Of a stretch of DNA of 64,000 nt, positions 1 through 8,545 are shown in pieces. Position 1 is the stretch's first letter. Every line of letters begins with the position of its first letter. Position numbers and translations under genes: made by a program. The stretch comes from Bacillota bacterium (GTDB taxonomy: Bacteria; Bacillota; Bacilli; Paenibacillales; Paenibacillaceae): the NCBI GenBank assembly GCA_023391635.1, contig JAEWAQ010000076.1, positions 62,001-126,000 on the forward strand. The letters run 5' to 3'. Below the pieces are notes generated by a model. That model did no database searches. It worked only from the letters and a program-made list of their open reading frames with translations, and was not told the origin of the DNA.

Positions 1-1
1 G

Positions 2-2947
2 CCGGGAGGACGGCTGGAAGCGGGCGTATGGCAGCACGTGCAGATCAACTTGCTGCCTCTGCGCATGCCCAGCGGGCTGTTCGACGGTATCCTGCTGCAA
101 GACAAGACGCAAGCCGATCAGTCCGATGTCTATGTGGACGACATCCGGCTCGTGCAGCATGACCAGCCGGTACCGAATACGCCGCCGAAGCCGGTGGAGG
201 AGCATATCGACGTCTACACGGACGCGCTCGGCACGGCTTTCCAGGGCTTCACGCATGGCGCGCAAGCATGGGACGAGACGGCAACCGTGCATTCGGACGT
301 CTATTCCATCCGATTGGACCCGAGCGGGGACGGCTTCCTGAAAATTTACAAGGATCGCATCGTTGAAGCTTCGGACTATCATCAACTCACTTTCTGGATC
401 AACGGCGGCGCGGCCGGAGGCCAGCTCGTCGACTTGACCCTCGACGCCGGCGGGGTGCCGCTCGCGACGCTGTCGGTGAACGATTACTTGCCGGGTGGAC
501 ATCTGCAGGCGAACGCCTGGCAAGAGGTGAACATCCGGCTGGACGAGCTGGAGCTCGGCGACGGGGTGGTCGACGGCTTCGTCTTCCGGGGGCATGATCT
601 GAATGCCGACCAGCCGCCGGTATACCTCGACGATATTCGGATCCTGCGCAAGACGTACGAGCAGCCGAAGCTGGCCCATGTCGCGTTCGCTGGCGAATCG
701 CTGCTGATGTACGCAGGCAATGCAGAGACGCCGATGCTGACGGCTCATTACGACAACGGCTACACAGAGACGGTGACACGCAACGTCTATTGGACGTCGA
801 GTGCGCCTGACGTCATCTCTGTGCAGGACGGCAAGCTTACCGCGCTGAAGACAGGGAGCGCGACCGTCACGGCGGCCTATGAGGACCAGGTCGCGATGCT
901 GGACGTGAAGGCGGTCGAAGCGATCGCGGAGCCGGTCTATGCCGACGACCTGGAGGAACTGTGGGACGATTGGAGCTGGGGCATTCGCAACCTGAGCGCG
1001 AAGGACCCCGTGCATGGAGGCACTCGCGTGATCCGGTTCGAGCCGCGCTGGTGGCAAGGCGTCTATTTCAACCGCGAGGACAGCTATTCGGTTGACGATT
1101 ACTACGGCTTCGAATTTTGGATTCATGGCGGCAGCGCGGGCAAACAGAAAATCCGGTTCGTCGTGCAGGACATGAACGCGATTATCGGCTCCGTCGTGTT
1201 GGATGACGTGCTGCCGGAAGGCGTCAAAGCAGGCGAATGGCAGAAGGTGACCGTCCGGCTGCAGGATCTCGATATTACGGAAGGATATTTCAACGCGATC
1301 GTCTTCCAGGCTTGGGACTCGGAAGGGCAAGCGCCCGTCTACATCGATGACGTGAACGTGCTGCGCTACAAAGACCGGATCGAGAATCCGAAGCCTCCGG
1401 TTACGCAAGTGTCCGTCGCGATCGATACGGCGGCGGACCGCAGCCCGGTCAGTCCGGACATCTACGGCGTCAACTACGAGGAGATCGAGCCGGACGGCGT
1501 ATCGCGGATGGACGAATATTCGGTCATGCGATGGGGCGGCAATGCGGCGACCCGGTACAATTGGGAGTTGAACGTGCAGAACCACGCATCCGATTGGTTC
1601 TACATGAATTTGCCGAAGGAAAATGCGGCGAGGGAGAAGTTGCCCAGCGGTTCGCGGACGGACCAACTGATGGACGAATGGCTGGCTGGCGGCAGCAAGG
1701 TGCTGCTGCAGGTGCCAACGATCGGCTGGACGCCCAAGGACCGCAGCGTCAGCGTTGGCTATTCCGTGAAGAAATACGGCCCGCAGCAAATGACGGAATG
1801 TTCGTACGGCGAATCGTGGTGCAATCCGGATGCGGGCAACGGCGTTCGCCCGGACGGCTCGCTCATCACGAACAACGACCCGCGCGATACGTCCAAGAAG
1901 ATCGGCCCCGATTTCGTCGCCCGTTGGATCGAACATATTCAGCAGCGTTACGGGGACCAAGTGCACGACTACGCGCTCGACAACGAGCCGATGCTCTGGC
2001 CTTATACACACCGCGACGTGCATCCGGAGATGACGACTTCCTCCGAAGTATGGGAGTATACGAAGGCTTACGGCAGCGCGATCAAAGAGGCCGATCCCAA
2101 GGCCCGGATCTACGGTCCGGTCGTGTGGGGCTGGTGCGCGTACCTGTACTCCGCAGCGGACGGATGTTCACCCGGCGCGGATTACAAGATGCAAGGCAAC
2201 AAGCCGTTCCTGCAGTGGTACCTGGAGCAGGTCCGTCAATACGAGCAGGACAGCGGCGTGCGTCTGATCGATTACTTGGACATCCATTACTATCCGACCG
2301 AGGCGGGAGTCGCCATCTCGAGCGACGAATCGAAAGCGACATCGGCGAGAAGGCTCAAATCGCTCAAGGCGCTGTACGATCCGACGTTCCGCGACGGCTC
2401 GTCCTGGATCTGGGAGTCGGTGAACCTGATTCCGCGGATGAAGAAGATGATCGCGGACAGCGCCCCCGGCACGAAGCTGGCGATTACCGAATACAACTTC
2501 GGCAACGGTAGGGGCATCAGCAGCGGCTTGGCCCAAGCCGAGGCGCTCGCGATCTTCGGCCGGGAAGGCGTCGACCTGGCTACCCGTTGGGGGCAACCGC
2601 TCGCCGGAACGCCGCTTGAAGACGCGTTCAAGCTGTATCTGAACTATGACGGCAACGGCGGCAAGATCAACGGCGACAGCGTGCGCGCGGTGAGCTCGAA
2701 CGTGGACCTCGTCGGATCGTATGCGATCTCCGGCGCGGACGGCAAGCTGTACATTTTGCTGTTCAACAAAGACACCGCAGCGAAGCAAGTCGATCTGACG
2801 ATTGCCGGCCAATCGGTCTCCGGCGCGGACGTCTATCAATTCGACGCCGACCGGCGTCTTGGATTCGCGCAGTCGGTCGCGCTGGACGGCGCGTCGACGC
2901 TGGAAGTGCCGGCCCGATCCGCGACGTTGGTCGTGGCACAGCCATGA
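2..2947 (+). CDS. Glycoside hydrolase family 44 glucanase/xyloglucanase, modular, 5'-truncated by window edge
   Basis: The frame is open to the left edge, so the signal peptide and true start lie outside. From left to right I see the tail of one beta-sandwich module ending in VYVDDIRLV (about 38-165), a full copy ending VYLDDIRIL (about 205-650), a bacterial Ig-like (Big2-type) domain (about 665-925), a third copy ending VYIDDVNVL (about 940-1365), then the GH44 catalytic domain from about 1417. The family signature MRWGGNAATRYNWE is present. The putative acid/base Glu is in DNEPM (codon at 1985) and the nucleophile Glu in ITEYNFG (codon at 2489), 168 residues apart, similar to the spacing in known GH44 enzymes. 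The repeated modules resemble carbohydrate-binding domains (inference). Expected role: extracellular endo-attack on beta-1,4-glucans or xyloglucan. It overlaps the next frame by ATGA. Confidence 0.9.
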   Translation, partial: PGGRLEAGVWQHVQINLLPLRMPSGLFDGILLQDKTQADQSDVYVDDIRLVQHDQPVPNTPPKPVEEHIDVYTDALGTAFQGFTHGAQAWDETATVHSDVYSIRLDPSGDGFLKIYKDRIVEASDYHQLTFWINGGAAGGQLVDLTLDAGGVPLATLSVNDYLPGGHLQANAWQEVNIRLDELELGDGVVDGFVFRGHDLNADQPPVYLDDIRILRKTYEQPKLAHVAFAGESLLMYAGNAETPMLTAHYDNGYTETVTRNVYWTSSAPDVISVQDGKLTALKTGSATVTAAYEDQVAMLDVKAVEAIAEPVYADDLEELWDDWSWGIRNLSAKDPVHGGTRVIRFEPRWWQGVYFNREDSYSVDDYYGFEFWIHGGSAGKQKIRFVVQDMNAIIGSVVLDDVLPEGVKAGEWQKVTVRLQDLDITEGYFNAIVFQAWDSEGQAPVYIDDVNVLRYKDRIENPKPPVTQVSVAIDTAADRSPVSPDIYGVNYEEIEPDGVSRMDEYSVMRWGGNAATRYNWELNVQNHASDWFYMNLPKENAAREKLPSGSRTDQLMDEWLAGGSKVLLQVPTIGWTPKDRSVSVGYSVKKYGPQQMTECSYGESWCNPDAGNGVRPDGSLITNNDPRDTSKKIGPDFVARWIEHIQQRYGDQVHDYALDNEPMLWPYTHRDVHPEMTTSSEVWEYTKAYGSAIKEADPKARIYGPVVWGWCAYLYSAADGCSPGADYKMQGNKPFLQWYLEQVRQYEQDSGVRLIDYLDIHYYPTEAGVAISSDESKATSARRLKSLKALYDPTFRDGSSWIWESVNLIPRMKKMIADSAPGTKLAITEYNFGNGRGISSGLAQAEALAIFGREGVDLATRWGQPLAGTPLEDAFKLYLNYDGNGGKINGDSVRAVSSNVDLVGSYAISGADGKLYILLFNKDTAAKQVDLTIAGQSVSGADVYQFDADRRLGFAQSVALDGASTLEVPARSATLVVAQP

Positions 2948-2973
2948 GAGAAGCGGGCGGAGGTGCTGGCGCA

Positions 2974-4068
2974 ATGAGGAGATCGGTAAGGCGCGGTATG
3001 GCGTTGACGATTATGACGCTGTTGTTGCTGGGAGATACGGTAGCAGCGGCGGAGGCTGTCAAGCGGTTCGCCGATGTGAAGCCGGGGGCTTGGTATGAAT
3101 CGAGCGTCGCGTGGGCGCTGTCGGAAGGCATCGTCTCGGGCTACCCGGACGGCACGTTCCGGCCCGGCGCAACGCTTACGGAAGCGGAGTTTATGACGAT
3201 GCTGCTGAGGCAGGCCGGACTGTCCCTGCGGGCGAAGCGACCGGGAGAGCCGTGGCATGCGCCGGTCTATGAGCAAGCGTCGGCGTGGCTGGATCGCGCG
3301 GTTCCCGCGGAGGATGCGGACAAGCCGCAGACGCGGGGCAAGGCGGCGGTGCTGATCGCCGCATCGCTCGGCCGCTCGCTGGACGAGAGCGCGGCCGTAC
3401 GCTTCCTGCTCGTCGAAGGCATCGCGAAGGGGCGGTCCGCCGCCGTCCCGGACGATTTCGCGCCGGCTGCGACGATGACGCGTGCAGAGGCAGTCAGCTT
3501 CATGCTGCGAATCGCCGATTACGCGGCCAAAACATCGGCTGTCCGTCCGACGAAGGATGGGCCGGATCAGCCGGCAGGGGGCAAACTTCCCGTGATTGGA
3601 AATCCCGGAGGTGGTCCCGGTAACCCGCCCGGCAACAATCCCGATAACGGCGGCAACAATGGCAACGGGCGGCCGAACTCACCGCCTTCGGATGCGGACA
3701 ATTTGGCGGAGCGGACCGCGCAATTGACGCAGCGGACGAATGCGCTGGGATTGACTTTCGAGGAGCAAGGCCAGACGCTGTCGGTCGCCCATCCGTCCGG
3801 GCAGGGCAACGGCGCGCTGCTGATTCCCACCTCGGATAGTTCAGGAGCGGTGCAGATCCTGGACGATACCGAAGCCGGCTGCCTCGCGGCAGCGCATGCG
3901 CTCTTGCAATACGCCGGAATTGCGCTGGACGCCGGCACGTTCTCGAACACGCTGGCGTCCGTCAAGGACACCGGCAATAACGCGGCGCTCAAGATCGGCA
4001 GCCAGATCGTCACGTTCACGCGGACGAACACGCCGGGCCAGATCACGATCCACTATACGAAGATGTAA
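2974..4068 (+). CDS. SLH-domain surface protein of unknown specific function
   Basis: I chose ATG 2974 because GGAGG at 2958-2962 sits about 11 bases upstream and a signal peptide follows directly (RRSVRRGMALTIMTLLLLG). An earlier in-frame ATG at 2944 overlaps the GH44 stop but has no ribosome site. The mature N-terminus carries one clear S-layer homology repeat (FADVKPGAWYESSVAWAL, then GYPDGTFRPGATLTEAEF) and one or two weaker ones ending ATMTRAEAVSFMLRIAD. A Gly/Asn/Pro-rich linker at about 3590-3685 leads to a C-terminal domain of about 120 residues that I do not recognise. SLH repeats bind pyruvylated secondary cell-wall polymer, so this is a wall-attached protein. Cotranscription with GH44 suggests a surface role in polysaccharide degradation (inference). 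Confidence 0.82.
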   Translation: MRRSVRRGMALTIMTLLLLGDTVAAAEAVKRFADVKPGAWYESSVAWALSEGIVSGYPDGTFRPGATLTEAEFMTMLLRQAGLSLRAKRPGEPWHAPVYEQASAWLDRAVPAEDADKPQTRGKAAVLIAASLGRSLDESAAVRFLLVEGIAKGRSAAVPDDFAPAATMTRAEAVSFMLRIADYAAKTSAVRPTKDGPDQPAGGKLPVIGNPGGGPGNPPGNNPDNGGNNGNGRPNSPPSDADNLAERTAQLTQRTNALGLTFEEQGQTLSVAHPSGQGNGALLIPTSDSSGAVQILDDTEAGCLAAAHALLQYAGIALDAGTFSNTLASVKDTGNNAALKIGSQIVTFTRTNTPGQITIHYTKM

Positions 4069-4110
4069 CGAGTAGAAGGATCTGAATTAACGTTACCAAC
4101 TAGTCGTCAT

Positions 4111-4176
4111 CCTGGCGAAATCCGGTTAGAGGCCGCATGAGCTAGGGATGAGGTGCTGCAACCGGGTTTCGCCGGG
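4111..4176 (+). repeat. Long imperfect inverted repeat (17-bp stem) in intergenic region
   Basis: The arms 4111-4127 (CCTGGCGAAATCCGGTT) and 4160-4176 (AACCGGGTTTCGCCGGG) pair over all 17 positions. The two non-Watson-Crick positions are both G-U in RNA on the plus strand, which hints at selection as RNA. The loop is 32 bases. No T-tract follows, so it is not an intrinsic terminator; the real terminator lies about 40 bases further on. I do not recognise a known RNA family. Confidence 0.5.
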
Positions 4177-4217
4177 TTAGGCAACAATCGTCGCGGTTGA
4201 GAATTGACTATACAGCA

Positions 4218-4275
4218 AAGCGAAGCGCGTGCGCGACTCCAAGGAGATCGCGTCACGTGCTTCGCTTCGTTTTCA
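4218..4275 (+). terminator. Rho-independent terminator after SLH gene
   Basis: An arm starting AAGCGAAGC and ending CGCGACTCC pairs with GGAGATCGCG to GCTTCGCTT with small bulges, followed by CGTTTTCATAATTCTTTC. It closes the GH44-SLH operon. Apart from this and the hairpin at 4111-4176, the 4069-4360 gap shows nothing gene-like. Confidence 0.7.
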
Positions 4276-4360
4276 TAATTCTTTCAGTTCCATCTGGTAA
4301 GGTATGAGCATGGAATAGGCTGTCAGATGCGATCTTTGAAATATAACTGACATATTCCCA

Positions 4361-4369
4361 TGCTATACT
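4361..4369 (+). promoter_or_regulatory. Extended -10 promoter for the patatin fusion gene
   Basis: TGCTATACT gives an extended -10 (TG at 4361-4362, TATACT at 4364-4369). No good -35 is present at normal spacing, as is usual for extended -10 promoters. Transcription would start near 4376, giving a leader of about 35 bases. Confidence 0.45.
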
Positions 4370-4410
4370 AAAACACACTGACCAGTATGTGAATGAAAGG
4401 AATGCAAGCC

Positions 4411-6273
4411 GTGCATGAGCAAACAAACAGCTACCCGCTGATCGATCAACTGCCTCCAGAGGATTTGACGGCAATCATTCCGTACTTGCAAGAGAACGAA
4501 TACATGGACGGCGCCGTGATCCTGGAGCAGGGACAGGCCGGAGCGCAATTCCATATCGTCTTGTCCGGCGTGCTGGATATTCGCTTAACGCAGGAAGTGG
4601 AGGTCAGCGTTGCGAAGCTGGAACGAGGGCAATTCGTCGGGGAAATGTCCTGCCTGACCGGCGAGCCCATCAGCGCGAACGTGGTGGCAGAGGGACCGGT
4701 TCGGACCGTGTCCATGCCTCGCGAGGGCGTCCTGATGTTGATGAACAAGAGCGAGCCGTTCCGAAATCAAATGGTCGAGGCGATGATCAATCGCATCGCA
4801 AGGTCCAATGAACGAGTCATGGAGGAGCATGCGCGCAGCGTTGTCGTGACAGAACAACTGGAGCGGGAAAGGCAATCGCAGCGCGGAGAGCTGGTGGGCA
4901 ACAGCCCGTTTATGCAGCAACTGAGAGAGTTGGTCGGCCGGCTGGCGGCATCGGACGAACCGGTGTGCATCGTGGGCGAAAAGGGCGTCGGAAAATTCCA
5001 TGCGGCTTGTGAAATTCACGAACGTTCGAGCCGCAGCCGGCATCCGATCCTGAAGATGGACGGGACGGAATTGGAAGTGGAAGATTGGGAGTGGAAGATC
5101 AGGGCGAACAAGGGAGGCACCGTCATTCTGGAGCATGCGGACCTGCTGCCAGTGGACACGCTTCACCGCTTGATCGGATCGATCGGACGCACCCGATTGA
5201 TCCTGACCGCGCGCCGCGCGCCTGCGGTTTCCATGCCGATCGTATCCATCGTCCCGCTGCGCGAGCGGACCGAGGACATCCCGGAGCTCGTGCATGCCTT
5301 TCTGGGCAAAGCGGGCGCGCCATGCCCTGCGGACGCGATCTCTCAGGAAGCGATGCGGATGATCGGGCTCTATCCCTTTCTAAGAGATAACATCAAAGGA
5401 CTCAAACGGGTTGTGCAGCGGGCGTATTTACTAAGCGGCGGCAAGTTGATTTTGGGGCGGCACATCCGTTTCGACGAAGCCCGCAAGCCCGGCAGCAGAC
5501 CCAAGATCGGAGTCGCGCTGGGCAGCGGCTCCGTGCGCGGTGCCGCGCACGTCGGCGTACTGAAAGTGCTGGAAGAGGCGGGCATCCCTGTCGATATCGT
5601 GGCCGGCACCAGCGTGGGGGCTTTCATCGGGGCGCTCTATGTCGGAGGCCAACCGATCTCGGCATTCGAGCGCGTGCTGCCAACGGTCAAGTGGCGGCAA
5701 CTGGTTCAATTCGTGATGCCGCCCAAGGCTTTCGCGGACAATCATCCGATGATCCGCTTTGTGGAGAAATACATCGGACCCGTGAACTTCGAGGATTTGC
5801 CGATTCCGTTCGCCGCCGTCGCTTCGGATGCTGCGACAGGCGAAGCCTACATCATGAACAAGGGCCGTGTGTCTCATGCGATCTGCGCATCCACCGCGAT
5901 CCCAGGGATCATGAAGCCTGTGAAATATCGGAACCGGACGCTGATCGACGGCGCGGTTGCTCATCCGGTGCCTGTTGCTTTGGCCAAGAGCATGGGCGCC
6001 GACATCGTGATTGCCGTCGATGTCAGCGCCCCGTCTTCCGGCAAGAAGATGCCTGCCAATTTCATATCCACGATTCTGAATACGATCGAAATCATGAGCA
6101 CAAGGCTCGTTCAGGAAGAAATGCAGCTCGCCGACGTCGTGCTGAACCCGCATCCGGGAATCGCGCCGTTCACGTTCAAGTCGTCCTCGGCTTTCATCGC
6201 GGCCGGCGAGAAGGCGGCGCGAGAAGCGCTCAATGCGATCCAGCGGAAAATCGCCGCATTCGGCACGACCTGA
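4411..6273 (+). CDS. Fusion protein: cNMP-binding-like domain, degenerate NtrC-like AAA domain, patatin-like phospholipase
   Basis: GTG 4411 is preferred because AAAGG at 4396-4400 lies 10 bases upstream; ATG 4393 has no ribosome site. The 620 residues fall into three parts. Residues about 15-130 are a cyclic-nucleotide-binding fold, but the phosphate-binding cassette (FVGEMSCLTGEPISANVV) has Ile where the ligand-binding Arg is expected. Residues about 160-340 resemble a sigma-54 activator AAA domain, with Walker A-like GEKGVGKF at 189-196 and GGTVILEHADLLP at the Walker B position; the GAFTGA loop is absent and there is no DNA-binding helix. Residues about 365-560 are a patatin lipase with oxyanion motif GSGSVRG, nucleophile Ser401 in GTSVG and Asp513 in DGA, so the lipase dyad is intact. 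Likely a membrane-lipid hydrolase with a regulatory N-terminus (inference). It is monocistronic. Confidence 0.85.
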   Translation: MHEQTNSYPLIDQLPPEDLTAIIPYLQENEYMDGAVILEQGQAGAQFHIVLSGVLDIRLTQEVEVSVAKLERGQFVGEMSCLTGEPISANVVAEGPVRTVSMPREGVLMLMNKSEPFRNQMVEAMINRIARSNERVMEEHARSVVVTEQLERERQSQRGELVGNSPFMQQLRELVGRLAASDEPVCIVGEKGVGKFHAACEIHERSSRSRHPILKMDGTELEVEDWEWKIRANKGGTVILEHADLLPVDTLHRLIGSIGRTRLILTARRAPAVSMPIVSIVPLRERTEDIPELVHAFLGKAGAPCPADAISQEAMRMIGLYPFLRDNIKGLKRVVQRAYLLSGGKLILGRHIRFDEARKPGSRPKIGVALGSGSVRGAAHVGVLKVLEEAGIPVDIVAGTSVGAFIGALYVGGQPISAFERVLPTVKWRQLVQFVMPPKAFADNHPMIRFVEKYIGPVNFEDLPIPFAAVASDAATGEAYIMNKGRVSHAICASTAIPGIMKPVKYRNRTLIDGAVAHPVPVALAKSMGADIVIAVDVSAPSSGKKMPANFISTILNTIEIMSTRLVQEEMQLADVVLNPHPGIAPFTFKSSSAFIAAGEKAAREALNAIQRKIAAFGTT

Positions 6274-6303
6274 AGATCACGCGGGGATAAGCCGAAGCAT
6301 TCG

Positions 6304-7617
6304 TCATTTGCCCAGCCGAATCGCCGCATCGTGCGCTGAGGCAAATTCCTCCGGCGTGATTTCCTTGCCGAACAGCGCCTGAATCTGGTTCAAATGAACT
6401 TCCGCAGCGCCCGACGGCAAGAGCACATCGGCGAACAGCGTAATTCGCTTCGCCTGGTTCACCTCGTTGATCAGGTCGACATAGAGCTGCGGAAGCTGAA
6501 CTTTCGCCGTATCCACTTTCGTCGCCGGGATGACACCTGCCCCGGTGACGGATTCCTCGCCCCAACGCTTCACGAAATATTTCACGAATTTCTTCGCTTC
6601 CAGCTTCACGGGGGAATTCTCGGCGACGAACAAGCCAACGCCGGGCCCGCCTACCCAACTGTCGATATCGCTCTTGCCGCCGCTGACGGAAGGGAATTTG
6701 AAGAAGCCGATATTGTCGCGCAGAGCCTGCGGAATACCCAGATTCGTCGTATAGTTCGGGAGCTCCCATGTGCCCATCAGATACATGGCGTACTTGCCTT
6801 GCACGAAATCCGCTTTCACTTCATCGTTCGACAAACCGTTGAAGCCTTTGTTGAATGCATTCCGCTCGACCAGATCCTGCACCCGCCTCGCTGCGTCGAC
6901 GAGACCCGGGTCCGCGAAGGAAGCGGTGCCCTTGATGGCATTCGCAAGCGTTTGCGTGCCGGCGATGCGATCCGCCAAATACATATACCAGAGCGAACCC
7001 GTCCAGCGATCTTTGTTGCCGAGCACAATCGGTTCAACGCCATGGCTTGCGAGCGTATTCACAATCCGTAGAAATTCATCGTAAGTCGCGGGGGGCTGCA
7101 AGCCGTATTGGGCGAAAATTTGCTTATTGTAATATACCGGAGCGAGATTGAATTCGAGCGGAAGCGCATAGGTATTGCCGTCAACGGTATAAGCTTCGAT
7201 CGACCCCGCTACGAAAGAATCCCGCAACTCGCCTCGGAGCAATTCGTCCAGCGGCGTGAACAGCTTGCCTCGGGCGAACGGCCGGATGTATCCGGCTGCC
7301 CAAGTCATGCCGACATCGGGCAGCTCGTTGACGGCGGAGAGCACTTTGATCTTGGCTTTATACCGTTCGTTCTCCAATACTTCCTGCTCGATCGTGACGT
7401 GGGGATTCGCCGTCTGATACTCGTCGATAATCTGGTTCACAAGCTGGTATTGGGCGGGCGCTCCCGATTCAGGCCACAGGTGCATAAGGTTGATCGTCAC
7501 CTGAGACCCCAATTCCGCGACGGGAATGCGATGGCTGTCCGTCTGTTTACCGCAGCCCGACACGATCGCGGCCAGCCCGATCGCAAGCGTCCACAGCGCT
7601 CGAAGGCTTCTGTTCAA
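6304..7617 (-). CDS. Extracellular solute-binding lipoprotein (family 1), distal gene of sugar ABC operon
   Basis: Sugar-binding protein of the MalE-like superfamily. I chose TTG 7617 because a GGTGGTGGGG stretch precedes it and it places the lipobox IVSGC at Cys22; the in-frame ATG 7641 has no evident ribosome site and would put Cys at 30. The mature protein begins after a short polar linker and has the usual binding-protein features (VTINLMHLWPESG, PDVGMTWAAGYIRPF, ALPLEFNLAPVYYNKQIF, a late WGEESVTG). It follows the two permeases, and the same operon already begins with a different binding protein (9581-10993). The two may share the permeases or one may serve the sensor kinase (inference). 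Its stop converges on the patatin fusion gene with a 30-base gap. Confidence 0.85.
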   Translation of the reverse strand: MNRSLRALWTLAIGLAAIVSGCGKQTDSHRIPVAELGSQVTINLMHLWPESGAPAQYQLVNQIIDEYQTANPHVTIEQEVLENERYKAKIKVLSAVNELPDVGMTWAAGYIRPFARGKLFTPLDELLRGELRDSFVAGSIEAYTVDGNTYALPLEFNLAPVYYNKQIFAQYGLQPPATYDEFLRIVNTLASHGVEPIVLGNKDRWTGSLWYMYLADRIAGTQTLANAIKGTASFADPGLVDAARRVQDLVERNAFNKGFNGLSNDEVKADFVQGKYAMYLMGTWELPNYTTNLGIPQALRDNIGFFKFPSVSGGKSDIDSWVGGPGVGLFVAENSPVKLEAKKFVKYFVKRWGEESVTGAGVIPATKVDTAKVQLPQLYVDLINEVNQAKRITLFADVLLPSGAAEVHLNQIQALFGKEITPEEFASAHDAAIRLGK

Positions 7618-7687
7618 TTCATCCCCACCACCAAACCTCATGCTGATTCGGCCACATCCGCAACTTGCGGAAGACGGATACGACGAT

Positions 7688-8542
7688 TTACTCTTTCACG
7701 CCGCCAAGCGCCACGCCCGCGATAATGTACCTGGATAATAGAAAGTATATCACAAACAGCGGCAGCACCGTCAGAGAAAGTCCCATGTAGATCGAGCCGA
7801 ACTCGGTCTTGTAAATATCCCCTTTCAGCAGGCTGACCATGATCGGCAGCGTGTATTTCTCCTTCTGCGTGAGCAGGATGAGCGGCATGAACAGGTTGTT
7901 CCAGCTGGCGACGAAGGCGAAGATGGCCTGGGTTGCGATGGCCGGGATCATGATCGGCATGACGATGCGGTTGAACGTGTAAAATTCGCCAGCCCCGTCT
8001 ATGCGCGATGCCTCTAACATTTCGATCGACAGCGTCGCGAGCAAGTATTGCCGCATGAAGAACACGATTGCCGGCGCTGCAATGGAAGGCAATATCAAGG
8101 GTAGAAAATTGTTCGTCCAGTGCAATTGGTACATGAACTGATAGAAGCCGATTGCGCTGGCCTGTGCCGGAATCATCATCACGCACATGATGAAGGTGAA
8201 GAACGGCTGGCGCAGCTTCCAGTTGTAGGCGACAAGCCCGTATGCGGTCAGCGAGGAGAAGTACACCGCGCACAGCGTCGAGAAGCCCGAAATGATGAGC
8301 GAATTGAAGAACCCTTTGAGCGGATCGAAGCTCTTGCTGAGCAGAACGTCGAGATTGGTCATCATATGGATCGACGGCAGCAAGGATAGCCCGCTTTGGA
8401 TTTCCGGCGTCGAACGCGTGGCATTGACGAACATGATCCAGAACGGCAGGATGCTGAGCAGCGACAGGGAGATGCAGACGACGTAGATGATCGTTTTATT
8501 GATGCTGCGGGAGACGGAAGCGTTATTCCGAAAGTTTGCCAT
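7688..8542 (-). CDS. Carbohydrate ABC transporter permease, MalG-type
   Basis: 284-residue integral membrane protein with about six hydrophobic segments, the first at residues about 15-40 (TIIYVVCISLSLLSILPFW). The cytoplasmic EAA loop is visible as EASRIDGAGEFYTFNRIVMP, the site that contacts the ATPase subunit. The C-terminus (ALGGVKE) is typical of MalG-type subunits. It starts 3 bases after the stop of the MalF-type partner, so the pair is translationally coupled. No ATPase gene is in the operon, so a shared MsmX-like ATPase encoded elsewhere is expected, as in other Firmicutes (known practice, inferred here). Confidence 0.92.
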   Translation of the reverse strand: MANFRNNASVSRSINKTIIYVVCISLSLLSILPFWIMFVNATRSTPEIQSGLSLLPSIHMMTNLDVLLSKSFDPLKGFFNSLIISGFSTLCAVYFSSLTAYGLVAYNWKLRQPFFTFIMCVMMIPAQASAIGFYQFMYQLHWTNNFLPLILPSIAAPAIVFFMRQYLLATLSIEMLEASRIDGAGEFYTFNRIVMPIMIPAIATQAIFAFVASWNNLFMPLILLTQKEKYTLPIMVSLLKGDIYKTEFGSIYMGLSLTVLPLFVIYFLLSRYIIAGVALGGVKE

Positions 8543-8545
8543 GGA

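Noticed and set aside
4111..4176. c-di-GMP or c-di-AMP riboswitch
   Set aside because: No GACGCAAAG-type or ydaO-type conserved blocks, and the next gene has its own promoter downstream.
4393..4410. ATG 4393 as start of the patatin fusion
   Set aside because: No ribosome site precedes it, whereas AAAGG is well placed for GTG 4411.
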